The notes: generated by a model not told the origin, from the sequence alone. A stretch of DNA of 64,000 nucleotides from Limnoperna fortunei (GCA_944474755.1 OX104114.1:77486623-77550622), one strand, 5' to 3'. Counted from the stretch's first letter, positions 48,095 to 59,928 are shown. Made by a program: numbers and translations.

Positions 48095-50885
48095 AATCAA
48101 TCATCGTCAATTTTATTTTGATGACAGTAATTACATATTCGGAATTCCCGGGGAACCTTTAAATATATCCATTTCTCGATTTCGATGATATTACCACGCA
48201 ATATTTTGTTGTGCATTGTCTTTTTGACAGTTTCCGTAGTGTTCTGTACTTTGTTATTACCTTCATTTAAAATTAAAATCCGGAAGATTAAGCTCAAGTC
48301 TGGCTCTAAAAAATGAAAGATCTTGGTCCATCATGGACGCATTAACATTCCATGCTAAAACTAATTTAATAAGTGCATTAAACATATTTAATGCCACTTT
48401 TACTGGAAAATTTCATATTGACGCAAATCTAGAATACAGAGTAAATTGTACTTTTGTTGCGTTTTTGGTAAAATCAATCATATGTTAGGTTTCCATTGGA
48501 TTTAATGGTAACCCTAGAAATTTGTACTCCGCAACATTTTCTATTATATTTTCTTTATATTTAAACAATGGTTGTACTTGTAGATGATTCTTTTCTGCAA
48601 AATCGTGGACTTTGTTTTCTTATTATTAACCGTTAAATGCCAGTTATCACAGTACCTTGACAATTTGTTTAATCTCTTATGAAGTCCGTCCTTAGTTTGT
48701 GATAATATAATAATATTATCTGCAAAGAGTAAATTACATATTTTGACTCAACAAATTAAAGTGGTTCACAAATATAATCAAGAATTGCTGCTAAATCAAA
48801 AAGAACATTACTGAGATCATTAATAAAAGCTTGAACAAAGTAGGGCTTATTGTGTCCCCTTGTTTGACTCCTCTGGGAATTACAAAAGCGGAGTACAGAA
48901 ACCATCTAAAGCAGATTCTGTGTATGAAAATTGATTTTGTATTACCTTTCAGAGTAATTACAAATCCCCAGTTTTGCTATTTTGTAAAGCAGCAAATTTC
49001 TCTAAACAGAATCAAAGGCTACTTTTAGGTCTATTTTTTTTTAATTATGTTTATGAATATATTAATGTTGTCAATATGAACAAACTTTTCCTAAGATTTG
49101 TTTTGAACCCAAATTGAGAGTTTGATTTTTTTTTCGTGACAATGTACAAATCTATTGTTTAAAATACTACTGAATAGTTTTGATAAAAAGTTCATGACTA
49201 TATAGTAACAGTACTACTGTGTTTTATTACTTCATACAGAACTTTAGCAGGTAAATAGAATTTGCCTTTTTTTAGTTTACACAGAACTTTTTTGATATCT
49301 GAATATGTAATAGGTCTATCATTATCATGAAATAAAGGCAGTTCTGTTTCCATATGTATCAAGTCTATTTTAATTTATAAAATGTGTATCCATATTTTGA
49401 CAGTTCCTGTAGATTGTACCTTTATAATCTATAATATTTGCGTCCTCGTCATTTTTCATTGATTTTGGATAAAATGTTTTTATAAGTTTCCAGACATCTT
49501 GTTGATTTGTTTCAAATCCATCTTATATTTTATTATGAAGTTGTTTCTTATATTAAATTTTTTTTGTCTTTCATAAATTTTGCTCTTTAGTTTGTTATCA
49601 AAATAATTTTGTTTCAAGTCTTTTCCTTTTTATAAATTGTGTATTGAATTGTCTGACAGTTGTTTTCTTTGAGTATTTTATGTTAATTACTTTTTCTTCT
49701 AAGAACATGCTTCATCCACACCTAGTTGACACTCGTGCTAATTTGTCAGTTCAAAATTTACAGTCCCATTTAATTTCTTTGGAGTCTAGGCTCATTAGTA
49801 GTAATTCATTTGATTTGTCATTCCATTCTGAACATATCAGAATAAGTCTTTTAACACAAATCTGGTATTTTAACATCATATTGTAGAACAAGTTTATTTT
49901 AAACATGATCATAAATATGGCAAAACCACCAGTTTTGAAAAATCGCATCGAAGACAGGCGTTGTAACCGTTTGATGAAATACATGTGAAGTATCCTAAGG
50001 AATCACTATAAATCCGCCTTTTACTATCCGTAGCCCTGCAAACATGCAAATATTAGACCCCGATCTTCAATATCATCCTCAGGAAGTAGGTTATTCATGT
50101 CTCGATCTTTTAAATAAGCAGAATTGATGAAATTAACATTACAATTTTGAGGCAAAATTTAAAGTCACCAATAAGTTCATTTTTTCCTTTATTTGCATAC
50201 TTACTTATTTCTAATTGCAATGTTTCATAGTCAATATGTGTTGGATTTATAGGAGGAATATATACTGATTATGGATAAAAGCCAATGTATCTCTATCAAG
50301 TATAATCCAGGGGCCATGTTATCGAAGATGCCTTATGACTAAGACATGTCTTATGACCATCATAGGACAAATCTTTGTCCGAAGTCGTATCACCTTAGAT
50401 GTCGCAAGTTAGGACAAGCCCTCATGTTTATCCTACTTTAGGACAACGAAATAGATGTCCTAAGATGGTCTTACGATGGTCATAATTTTAATTCGTTTTC
50501 ATTTTTACAGTTTTAAATTTTAATTTTAAGATAGAGTTAGGACATCTTTGCTAGGAAGGTCTTCGGTTTAAGACACGTTCTAAGACTGTCTTAGGTCGGT
50601 CTTAATTTATGTCCTAAGACATGTCGTAAAACCTATTTTAGGACAGTTTCGAAAACATGGCCACAGGCTCTATTTCTAGATTTTGAACATATATTTTGCT
50701 GATAATCTAGTCGTAATTATTTCATACTTTAATGTAATTTTATTTATAGTTACAGTACTCTTGTATCCAGAACTGACAGTGACATGTCTGATATCGAATG
50801 AAGTTCTAATGCGTTGTCGTTTTCATTATTTTCTTGAATACAAAATCATTTAATATTAACCTTATAGAATTTCGTCAAGGAGATT
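48095..50885 (-). pseudogene. Decayed non-LTR retrotransposon (LINE): endonuclease, RT and C-terminal motif
   Basis: Reading right to left on the minus strand. An APE-type endonuclease remnant comes first: SVYIPPINPTHIDYETLQLE (about 50207-50266), GDF (50161-50169) and DSLGYFTC (49981-50004). Next is a linker with QQDVWKLIKTFYPKSMKN (about 49460-49520). The reverse transcriptase follows, with GVKQGDTISPTLF (48833-48871), the catalytic block LLFADNIIILSQTKDGLHK (around 48700-48732) and AEYKFLGLPLNP. A C-terminal REFRICNYCHQNKIDDD (about 48100-48150) matches the usual Cys motif. Many stops and frameshifts separate these, and the catalytic FADD reads FADN (48715-48726), so it is inactive. A 350-bp element interrupts the endonuclease part. 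The 3' end is cut by family X. The clade is not assigned. Confidence 0.88.
50312..50662. mobile_element. Inverted-repeat element nested in the LINE
   Basis: ggccatgttatcgaa (50312-50326) mirrors ttcgaaaacatggcc (50648-50662). Inside, cttatgactaagacatgtct, aagatggtcttacgatggtc, agactgtcttaggtcggtct and cctaagacatgtcgtaaaac form a set of related direct and inverted blocks built on 'ctaagac/gtcttag'. It has no coding capacity. LINE endonuclease sequence flanks it on both sides, so it inserted after the LINE. Only about 3 bp of flanking duplication can be argued. Confidence 0.82.
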
Positions 50886-51465
50886 TTTTTCTAGTATTTT
50901 AGCGAAATTATCAATGGCTAGTAAACGAATATTTATTTCAATAACAAGTGGAATATAAATTTGGGGATACATGCATGAAGGAACGAGGGTGGGAGGACGC
51001 AACCCCTTTTACAAAAAAGGCAAAACAAATTATGTAGCCGAGAATAGAAAATATGTTTTAGCCAAATCTATATAAGAACATTTAGAAACAGAAGTAAATT
51101 ATTGCTAATTTATCAAACCTAGTCCCGAAAACTTCAGAAGTGCCCAAATATTCCATTTAAAAAAGATGTTATTACAGCTCTAATATCATTCTAGAATTCC
51201 ACTGATCCGCCGATGCCGAGATCTGACTGGCACATACACATCATATAATACACAGCTTACAAAAGCATTGTCTTTATTTTGGGTAATATATATTTATAAC
51301 AATTATAGTTATTTCACTCAGAAAATAATAAATACAACAATTTTAGCTATCAAAGGAAGACAACTCTCGGAACTTTAAAATAATTTTCATGTCATTTGTA
51401 GATTTTCTGAAATGGAATACATCTGACATAAAGTGACACAGACCATTAAATAAACTACTTACCCT
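50886..51465. other. No recognisable gene
   Basis: AT-rich sequence between the LINE remnant and the large minisatellite. No features identified. Confidence 0.5.
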
Positions 51466-54400
51466 GATACAAAACAGTCAAATAAAACTGACACAAAAAT
51501 TCCAGTAAAACTAACACAAAATATTTGCTAAAAGATTTAAAAAACACCTCGCTAACACAAAAAAACAAATATTGTCATACCTCAAGCCCTCTGGTTCTCT
51601 GGTCTATATCGTTTTGTTGGTTAGAGGTAAAGTATACAAAATAACATACAATCTTCACTATTAAAACTTAATTGAAAATTGAAACAATAAATTAGGATAT
51701 CAGTAAACGTAAAGCACAATAAGCAGTCCAATAAAACTAAAACTAAAACATCAAACTGTAACAAGACATGACAAGCTGTCTAATGAAAATGAATAACAGC
51801 TAAACAAAACACAAGTCTGATGAAACAAACACACACGATAAACAATCTTATTAACTAAAACATGCAAGCCACAAGCAGTCTAATAAACCGGAACAAAACA
51901 CGACAAGCAGTCGAAAAACACTGTTAGACAAAGCAAGACAAAATTTCTTATAATAATGATACAAAACAAGACAAGAATTGTAATAACATTGGAACAAAAT
52001 CCAACAAGCCGTGTAAAAAAACTGGAAGAAAACACAAACAGTCTAATAAAACTGGAACTAAACACACAGCAGTCTAATAAAACTGGAAGAAAACACAACA
52101 AGCAGTCTAAAAAAATGAAACAAAACACAACAAGCAGTCTAATAAAACTGGAAGAATACACAAAAGCGGTTTAACAAAACGTGAACAAAACACGACAAGC
52201 AGTGTAATAAAACGGGAATAAAATACAGTGTAATAAAACTGGAACAAAACACAACAAGCTGTATAATAAATTAAACAAAACAACATAAACTTTCTTATAA
52301 ATTTATACAAAACAAGACAAGAATTGTACTAAAACTGGAAAAAATCACAAACAGTCCAATAAAACTGGAACAAAACACAAACAGTTTTATAAAACTGGAA
52401 GAAAACATAACAAGCAGTCTAATAAAACTGGAACAAAACAAAACAAGCGGTATAATAAATTAAACAAAACAATACAAACTTTCTTATTCAAAACAAGACA
52501 AGCATTGTAATAAAACAGGAAAAATACAGAAACAGTCCAATAAAACTGGAACAAAACACAATCAGTCTTAAAAAACTGGAACAAAACACAAGCAGTCTAA
52601 TAAAACTGTAACACGACAAAACAGTGTAATAAACTGGAACAAAACACAAGTTGTGTAATAAAACTGGAACAAAGACAAACAGTCCAATAAAATTGGAACA
52701 AAACACAATCAGTCTTAAAAAACTGGAACAAAACACAAGCAGTCTAATAAAACTGTAGCACGACAAAACAGTGTAATAAACTGGAACAAAACACAAGTTG
52801 TGTAATAAAACTGGAACAAAGACAAACAGTCTAATAAAACTGGAACAAAACACAAGTTGTGTAATAAAACTGGAAAAAAACACAAACAGTCTAATAAAAC
52901 TGGAACAAGACACAAGCTGTGTAATAAAACTGGAACAAAACACAAGCAGTCTAATAAAACTTGAACAAAAAACAAGTTGTGTAATAAAACTGGAACAAAA
53001 CACAAACAGTCTAATAAAACTGGAACAAGACACAAGCTGTGTAATAAAACTGGAACAAAACACAAGCAGTCTAATAAAACGGGAACAAGACACAAGCAGT
53101 CTAATAAAACTGGAACAAAACACAAGATGGGTAATAAAACTGGAACAAAACACAAACAGTCTAATAAAACTGGAACAAAACACCAGCAGTCTAATAAAAC
53201 TGGAACAAAACACAAACAGTCTAATAAAACTGGAACAAGACACAAGCAGTCTAATAAAACTGGAACAAGACACAAGCTGTGTAATAAAACTTGAACAAAA
53301 CACAAGCTGTGTAATAATAACTTGAACAAAACACAAACAGTCTAATGAAACTGGAATAAAACACAAGCAGTCTAATAAAACTTGAACAAAACACAAGCAG
53401 TCTAATAAAACTGGAACAAAACACAACCAGCAGTGTAATAATACTAGAACAAAACACAAAAGTAGTCTAATAACACTGGAACAAAACACAAGCAGTCTAA
53501 TAAAACTGGAACAAAACACAAACAGTCTAATAAAACTGGAACAAAACACAAGAAGTCTTATAAAACTGTAACAAAACACAAGACGCAGTCTAATAAAACT
53601 GCATGGAACAAAACCAACAAATAGTCTAATAAAACTGTAAGAAAACACAACAAGCAGTCTAATAAAACTGGAACAAAACTCGACAAGCGGTCTAACAAAA
53701 CTGGAACAAAACACAACACGCAGTCTAATAAAACTTCATGGAACAAAACACAACAAATAGTCTAATAAAACTGGAAGAAAACATAACAAGCAGTCTAATA
53801 AAACTGGAACAAAACGCAAACAGTCTAATAAAACTGGAACAAAATACAACAAGCAATCTAATAAAACTAGAAGAAAACACAACAAGCAGTCTAATAAAAC
53901 TGGAACAAAATACAACAAGCAGTCTAATAACACTGGAACAAAACTCGACAAGCAGTCTAATAAAACTGGAACAAAACACAAGAAGTCTTATAAAACTGGA
54001 ACAAAACACAACACGCAGTCTAATAAAACTGCATGGAACAAAACACAACAAATAGTCTAATAAAACTGGAAGAAAACATAACAAGCAGTCTGATAAAACT
54101 GGAACAAAACGCAAACAGTCTAATAAAACTGGAACAAAACACAACAAGCAGTCTAATAAAACTGGAACAAAACACAACAATCGGTATAATAAATTAAACA
54201 AAACAATACAAACTACTTTCTTGTAAATTGATACAAAACAAGACAAGCGTTGAAATAAAACTGGAAAAATACACAAACAGTCCAATAAAACTAGAACAAA
54301 ACACAAACAGTTTTAAAAAACTGGAACAAAACACAAGCAGTCTAACAAAACTGGAACAAAACACGACAAGCAGTCTAATAAAACTGGAACAAAACTCGAC

Positions 54401-55700
54401 AAGCGGTCTAACAAAACTGGAACAAAACACAACAAGCAGTCTAATAACACTGGAACAAAACTCGACAAGCAGTCTAATAAAACTGGAACAAAACACAACA
54501 AGCAGTCTAATAAAACAGGAACAAAACACAACAAGCAGTCTAATAACACTGGAACAAAACTCGACAAGCGGTCTAACAAAACTGGAACAAAACACAACAA
54601 GCAGTCTAATAACACTGGAACAAAACTCGACAAGCAGTCTAACAAAACTGGAACAAAACACGACAAGCAGTCTAATAAAACTGGAACAAAACTCGACAAG
54701 CGGTCTAACAAAACTGGAACAAAACACAACAAGCAGTCTAATAACACTGGAACAAAACTCGACAAGCAGTCTAATAACACTGGAACAAAACACAACAAGC
54801 AGTCTAACAAAACTGGAACAAAACACAACAAGCAGTCTTAAAAAACTGGAACAAAACACAACAAGCAGTCTAATAACACTGGAACAAAACACAACAAGCA
54901 GTCTAATAAAACTGGAACAAAACACAACAAGCAGTCTAATAAAACTGGAACAAAACACGACAATCAGTCTAATAAAACTGGAACAAAACACAAACAGTCA
55001 AATAAAACTGAGACAAAACACAACAAGCAGTCTAATAAAACTGAAACAAAACAAGTCAAGCAGTTTAAAAAAAACTGGAACAAAACACGACAAGCAGTTT
55101 AATAAAAACTTGAGCAAAACAAGACAAGTAGTCAAATAAATCAATAAATACAACAGGCAGTCTAATACAACAGAAACAGAAGAAATATAGTCGAATAAAA
55201 CTGATACAAAGCACGAAAGTGTAATAAAATTGAAATAAAATTCTACATTCTAATAAAACTGGAACAAAACATGTCAAGCAGTATAATAAAACTGAAACAA
55301 AAAATGCCATCTAATAAAACTGAAACGAAACGTAAAGCAGTCTAATGAAACTGTTACAAAACACCACAAGCAGTCTTATAAAAATGGAGCAAAACACAAC
55401 AAGCGGTCTAATGAACCTGGAACAAAACAGAAAAAAAGCATACAAACAACAGGAGCAAAACACGACATGCAGTCTAATAAAACTGAAGCAAAATAAGACA
55501 TGAAGACTAATAAAACTGGAACAAAACACAACAAGCAGTGCCATTCAACAGGACAAAACAAGACATGCAGTATAAAAATTAAGCAAAATAAGTCATTTAT
55601 GATAATAAAACTAGATTAAAACAAGACATTCAACCTTATAAAATGGAAACCAAAAAAACAAGACAAGCAGTCTAATAAAATGAAAAACTAACACATCAAG
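51466..55700 (+). repeat. 30/33-bp minisatellite (about 4.2 kb)
   Basis: The core aataaaactggaacaaaaca repeats more than 100 times, joined by linkers such as caaacagtct, caagttgtgt or caacaagcagtct. The period is exactly 30 bp at about 52.80-53.29 kb and 33 bp at about 53.6-54.98 kb; outside these the units are diverged. Longer blocks recur: 147 bp (atcagtctta at 52561 and 52708), about 135 and 295 bp (catgg markers at 53602, 53737 and 54032), and a variant with aataaattaaacaaaacaat at about 52269, 52457 and 54189. Because 30 and 33 are multiples of three, frames of up to 408 codons (minus, Phe/Leu/Ser/Cys-rich) and 303 codons (plus, SLIKLEQNTTS repeated) are open. I regard all of these as non-coding by-products. 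Confidence 0.97.
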
Positions 55701-56258
55701 CGCTCAGATAAGACTTAATATATCTTTGTAGAAAATAATAATTTGAAAATCAGAAAAGGTTTTATGTTTTTTTTTTTCGAAAATAACTAGAAATTACGCG
55801 GTTTCCGGTAATTGTTTTAATTAAATATATATTTTATTTATAATTACACCAGCTGTTTCATTTTTATGGTCACCGTTTATATATAAAGTGGCAAAACGAC
55901 TTAGTACAATAATAGGTAACATACAAGCAATTTGTTCATATAAAATTAATTAGATTTACTCCCCTTTGTCCAGCATAAATGTTGCCAGATAAAGTTTTAT
56001 CCTGAGACACTTGAAAACGTTGTTGAGGAAACAAAATAACACGTTAAGATCCTCCAATAAGACCAGAATGTCTCTTTCGCCCTTTTGATAGTACATTCAT
56101 ATTGCAAGATCTTCAAACTACGGAACAGCTGTTTCTTGACATTTCTAGTCACCATTTTTTAAACTGTCGGAATCAGCAAAGAGGAAACTGCAAAAGGGTT
56201 ATAATTTGAAACATAAGTGTATATTACTGTAAATCTAGGAAGCAATCTACATCACAGA
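55701..56258. other. No recognisable gene
   Basis: AT-rich sequence between the minisatellite and the SINE; nothing identified. Confidence 0.5.
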
Positions 56259-56520
56259 TCAGGGGCCTCGGTGGCCGAGTGGTCAAAGTAGTTCGTCTAC
56301 TATTGATCACGTGGTCTGTCAACACTGAGATTGCGGGTTCGATTCTCACTGTAGGCAAGGTGTACTCGACTCCAATCTTAATTGACAAGGATTGACAGTT
56401 TTCTACCGCAGGTCGGGGGTTTTCTCCAGGTACTCCTGCTTCTTCTCCCAATAAAAACAGGACGCCATGATATAGCTGAAAAATTGCTGAAAGTGGCGTT
56501 AAACGCCATCAAACAAACAA
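56259..56520 (+). mobile_element. Near-complete tRNA-derived SINE with 10-bp target duplication
   Basis: The head ggcctcggtggccgagtggt (56264-56283) contains a pol III A-box resembling Leu/Ser-type tRNAs. The B-box gcgggttcgattctcac is at 56334-56350. The body follows: gtgtactcgactccaatctt, aattgacaaggattgacagt, gcaggtcgggggttttctcc, aataaaaacaggacgccatg, ttgctgaaagtggcgttaaa, then a caaacaaacaaac tail. The decamer acatcacaga flanks it exactly (56249-56258 and 56521-56530), which marks target-primed retroposition. It is the best reference for the diverged copies at 5.5, 8.3, 14.9 and 57.1 kb. It resembles mollusc SINEs of the MetaSINE type as I remember them; that name is tentative. The 75-codon minus frame is spurious. 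Confidence 0.93.
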
Positions 56521-56699
56521 ACATCACAGACCAATTACAGCTCTAATACGTCTATTTTATAAAGATCGATATATCATGAAAACTAGGACATCTAATGTGA
56601 CATAAAAAGATCTCCACGTTGATTAGTTGTTAATATTCATGAACGCATTTTACTGAATTAAAAATCAAGAAACAGTTAAGTGTGATAACAGTCCATCAC

Positions 56700-57060
56700 A
56701 GAAGACAAATTTAACCTTGACTTTGAGGCTAAAAAAATATTTGTAAATTTTCCCAACTCAAAAACCCACAAATGGGGTTGTGCTGAAAATTCAATTTGAT
56801 CTTCATTTCATATAATTCTTCCCAGCTGTGCAAAATTTAAACAAAACCCGTCTTTCAATATATTTTTTAAAGCAATTTTTAACAATTTTTGTAAATTGGC
56901 CTAACTCAAAAACAACAATAAGGATTGTGCTGAAAATTGAAATTGATCTTGATTTTATAGTACATAACAGCTGTGTAAAGTTATCATCTCCCGAGGCACG
57001 GACAGACGGACGGACACATGTGCTTAGGCAGGTTAGCACATAATTCAACGCCACTTTGTG
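56700..57060 (+). repeat. Dispersed repeat family Z with internal duplication
   Basis: Two related blocks occur at about 56754-56832 and 56902-56985: aactcaaaaac, then gttgtgctgaaaattcaatt / attgtgctgaaaattgaaat, then gatcttcattt / gatcttgattt, then cagctgtgcaaa / cagctgtgtaaag. The copy ends with cggacagacggacggacaca, a (GACG)-type tail common at the end of invertebrate dispersed repeats. Frames of 71-83 codons on the two strands are by-products. Confidence 0.7.
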
Positions 57061-57102
57061 TGGTGAAGTATAAAAAGAATGTTAAAAGAAATGTAAACAT
57101 TT

Positions 57103-57205
57103 TTTTTGCCCCGAGTATACCGACTTCCTCGTCCAAAAAACTGGATGGCAAGTTAAATATATGCTGAAAGTTGCGTTCAATCTCATTTAAAAAAACAATT
57201 TATCA
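57103..57205 (+). mobile_element. 3' fragment of the SINE family
   Basis: cccgagtataccgacttcct, ccaaaaaactggatggcaag, ttaaatatatgctgaaagtt and gcgttcaatctcat correspond to the distal body and tail of the 56.3-kb SINE, with many substitutions. The head and proximal body are missing. Confidence 0.7.
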
Positions 57206-57332
57206 GCATATTTTCGAACGCTGCAACAAATTTCACTTCGTTAACAATGTATGCATGCATGAAAGTGAAAGCAGAAAACATAAACATGTATGAAACCCTT
57301 TTTGTAGAACAGTATTGAACCGATCCTTTTTT

Positions 57333-57333
57333 A

Positions 57334-57368
<35 letters not shown>

Positions 57369-57430
57369 TAATGTTTACTTTACGTCCAGCGAGCAGTATT
57401 TCAGCTATATTCACATCATCATGAATGGAC
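57333..57430. repeat. (GATT)n run with retroposon end
   Basis: About eight GATT units are followed by taatgtttactttacgtcca, gcgagcagtatttcagctat and attcacatcatc. This is the same end structure as at 20395 (inside the 55-bp array), 26133 and, inverted, 48.0 kb. It is the best-preserved copy of this terminus. Confidence 0.8.
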
Positions 57431-57467
57431 GACAAATCGAAGAAGTATCAGATTTTTGCTATATTTT

Positions 57468-57945
57468 CAGTACATTAAGTTGTGACGGTGAAGTGATGAA
57501 AGAAAGAAATTTTAGAATTTTAGCAACATCAGCTTTTAACAAACATGGAAATTGAAATTAAAAGGAGTAGAAGGCAGTCTGCTAAGAACGATGATGAACA
57601 TCAAATGGACAGGCAGGGCATCAAACGTCGAACTACATAAAAAGAACAGGAATAAGAAACATCAATGATGAGATTAGGAAGAGAAGGTTGAAACTTACCG
57701 GGCACATTTTAAGGATGGACAACACCAGGCATGTAAAACGAGCACAGAGGTGGACACCACCTGGCATGAGGAAACCAGGAAGACCAAAAGGTACTTAGAG
57801 TAGGACCCTAGAAAGGGAGATGAAAGAGTTGGGATACAGCTTGGGAGAACTGGAAAGAAAAGCAAAGTACAGAGCTGGTTGGCGTACCCTGGTGGAAGGG
57901 TGTGGTACCTAACACGAAGATGATATCATATAATCATTCAAGACG
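57468..57945 (+). pseudogene. LINE fragment B, same family as fragment A
   Basis: The start gtacattaagttgtgacggt and gaagtgatga is shared with fragment A. The middle encodes RTGIRNINDEIRKRRLK, TGHILRMDNTRHVKRA and RWTPPGMRKPGRPKG, and then LEREMKELGYSLGELERKAK and YRAGWRTLVEG. These are the usual C-terminal RRxxxxGHxLRM, GRPKxxW and GWRxLV blocks of non-LTR reverse transcriptases. Unlike fragment A it lacks the LLYGTET block (deleted after cttttaacaaac, about 57541) but keeps the C-terminal part. Stops are present (for example, the tag in gtacttagagtag near 57797). Dead copy. Confidence 0.87.
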
Positions 57946-58009
57946 AGAACGAGTTAACACAAAATAAATCAATAAAAAAAATATGGTCCAAAGTCAAAAT
58001 TAAGCCTGC

Positions 58010-58265
58010 CTTTTGAAGCGGCTACAATGAGCCTACTCTTGTCGACATTTACAAAAGGTGTCTATATCGTGTAAGGAACACGTTACCCACTGGTCCGCGG
58101 TCAGGATTTCTGTATTATGACATGACAACCACCAACAAGAGGGCATCCCTATCCGCCGATTGGGACGCATTGGGCTGCTCTTTGGGTCGAGAACTGTGGC
58201 CACAGTATAGTCCTAGGATTGAAAGTTTGATTAGCGTCTAGCTAGCAATATTTTAGCTTTATTCA
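58010..58265 (+). repeat. Dispersed repeat family X, long copy
   Basis: Blocks in order: cggctacaatgagcctactc, aaaaggtgtctatatcgtgt, ggtccgcggtcaggatttct, tattatgacatgacaaccac, aagagggcatccctatccgc, gctgctctttgggtcgagaa, agtatagtcctaggattgaa and ctagcaatattttagcttta. This is the most complete plus-strand copy and shows how the 5' blocks connect to the 'agcaatatttcagcta' terminus seen at 20.4 kb. Confidence 0.8.
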
Positions 58266-58354
58266 GGACAAGATAAAAAACAATAGATCGATGGGGAAAT
58301 TGGTGGAAGATAATGAACAAATTTCGACTTCCACTAAAAATATTTAGTTTTTGT

Positions 58355-58640
58355 AGCGGCTACAATAAACATACTTTGTTGTAGACAACTATAGCCATGC
58401 TTTCCGTATAATAATTTGACAACCACTTATCTGCTAACTGGCGATTGGCAGTTCGTGTACCCTCCTGGTATTGTGCCAGCCTTTTTTTTAAACTTGTGTT
58501 ATCTCATTACCATGCAATTTATTCAAAACTGCGTCCTCGCTATTGTTTTGCTCTTTAATAATTTCGGTAATAAAAGTCGCTTCAGTTTTTTTTTCAATGA
58601 CACTGCTCCATAGTCCTTAATTTCAGAAAACAGGAAATTA
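58355..58640 (+). repeat. Dispersed repeat family X, second adjacent copy
   Basis: tgtagcggctacaataaaca, actatagccatgctttccgt, ataataatttgacaaccact, ggcgattggcagttcgtg and, after a non-matching stretch, cactgctccatagtccttaa. It lies about 90 bp after the preceding copy and is more diverged. The 65-codon frame at 58416-58613 is not a gene. Confidence 0.6.
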
Positions 58641-59928
58641 CACCCTGTGTAAAATGATAACGTAAAACGACGTAAAGTGGCACATTGTCACTTGTTGGAT
58701 CTTAACCTTCAGGTAGCCTAAAGGGAACACGATATTTAAATGATGGAGCTAGCGTTAACCTTTCCGGGTACATGGTATGACTCTTGAGTTCATGCTGACT
58801 TTACTTTAGTTTTGTATGCTCATTGTTTTCGTTTGTACGACGGATTGAGATTCATTGTCTGACGCATGCGTAAACTTGTTAACATTGCATGTATATTTGT
58901 GTATCTTTTTATATTTAAAAATGTATTCGATAACAGGCCGAAGCTTGTCGCAATCAAACAAATATTTATTGTATACAACTTAAAGTATCATAAGCTAAAT
59001 CCTTAAATATTTTAGAAGCAATATAAACCGTAAACGTTTAATCACGATAAATTTTATTGTGAAACCTCACTTAAAAACACTAATTGACTCAGTATAATAT
59101 CACGTGCATGACTTTGGTAAATGAGATGTATTGCTAGAAATCGCCGAAAATTTGCTTGCATAGAGTGACAGGCTCCAAACCAGTACTATTGCCCCCTCGA
59201 AATCAAGTTATGCATCCAGAAACGGAGGGGGGGACAACCCTGATTCTTTAAAGCTCACGCGATCGACAACCGTGAACAGATTGCATTATGATTTATATTT
59301 GGAATTATGAACGGCAACACAATTAGGAAAATAGAGTTATGAGAAAATAACCCCATTAAAGAAACATGTTTAGTATATAAAGTTGATGTCTGTTGAGTTT
59401 CCTCGGTTTAATAAAACAATTTTCGCCTCCTTAATCGGTGGACATCCAGAATTGTCAACTTACTTGTGTTAATAAGTTGATAATTTTGAATGTCCACCTC
59501 TTCATAAGGGTATTATTATATATGAGTGTTCTGTTGCTGGAGAGACTTCACGTTTTCACTAGAATATGGTATACTTTTTATGACCAGTAAATGAGTCGCA
59601 ATGTGAAAGTATTAACTGCGAGCCACAACAGGGTGGCTGATACCGGCCATTCATGCGATAATTCGTGGAATATGTTGTTTATCAAAAGCATTTTGCTAAA
59701 TTTAACTAAATGTAACATTAGGTTGAATTGTCTATTGTTACAACGTAAAACGTAGTTCTCAGTTTCACTTTGCTACATCTTAGTTTGAACTATACATAAT
59801 TCTAATTCTTCTTACTCGGTTTTTAATTGGCAGCAACTAAGGCGAAAATATAAGTACTTGTTCATTCGTAACCATGTCTATTCCTTATTTTTTAGTGGCT
59901 GAGTAAAACAAAAGACATTATAGGATTA
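58641..59928. other. No recognisable gene
   Basis: AT-rich interval without coding or repeat features I can identify. Confidence 0.5.

Noticed and set aside
52488..53714. 408-codon minus-strand open frame
   Set aside because: It is a translation of the 30/33-bp minisatellite. Overlapping frames on both strands are equally open, the composition follows the repeat, and there is no non-repetitive domain.
54228..55139. 303-codon plus-strand open frame with an 11-residue repeat (SLIKLEQNTTS)
   Set aside because: Same minisatellite; the period of 33 keeps the frame open. It looks like a coiled coil, but no splice, start or conserved flanking context supports it.
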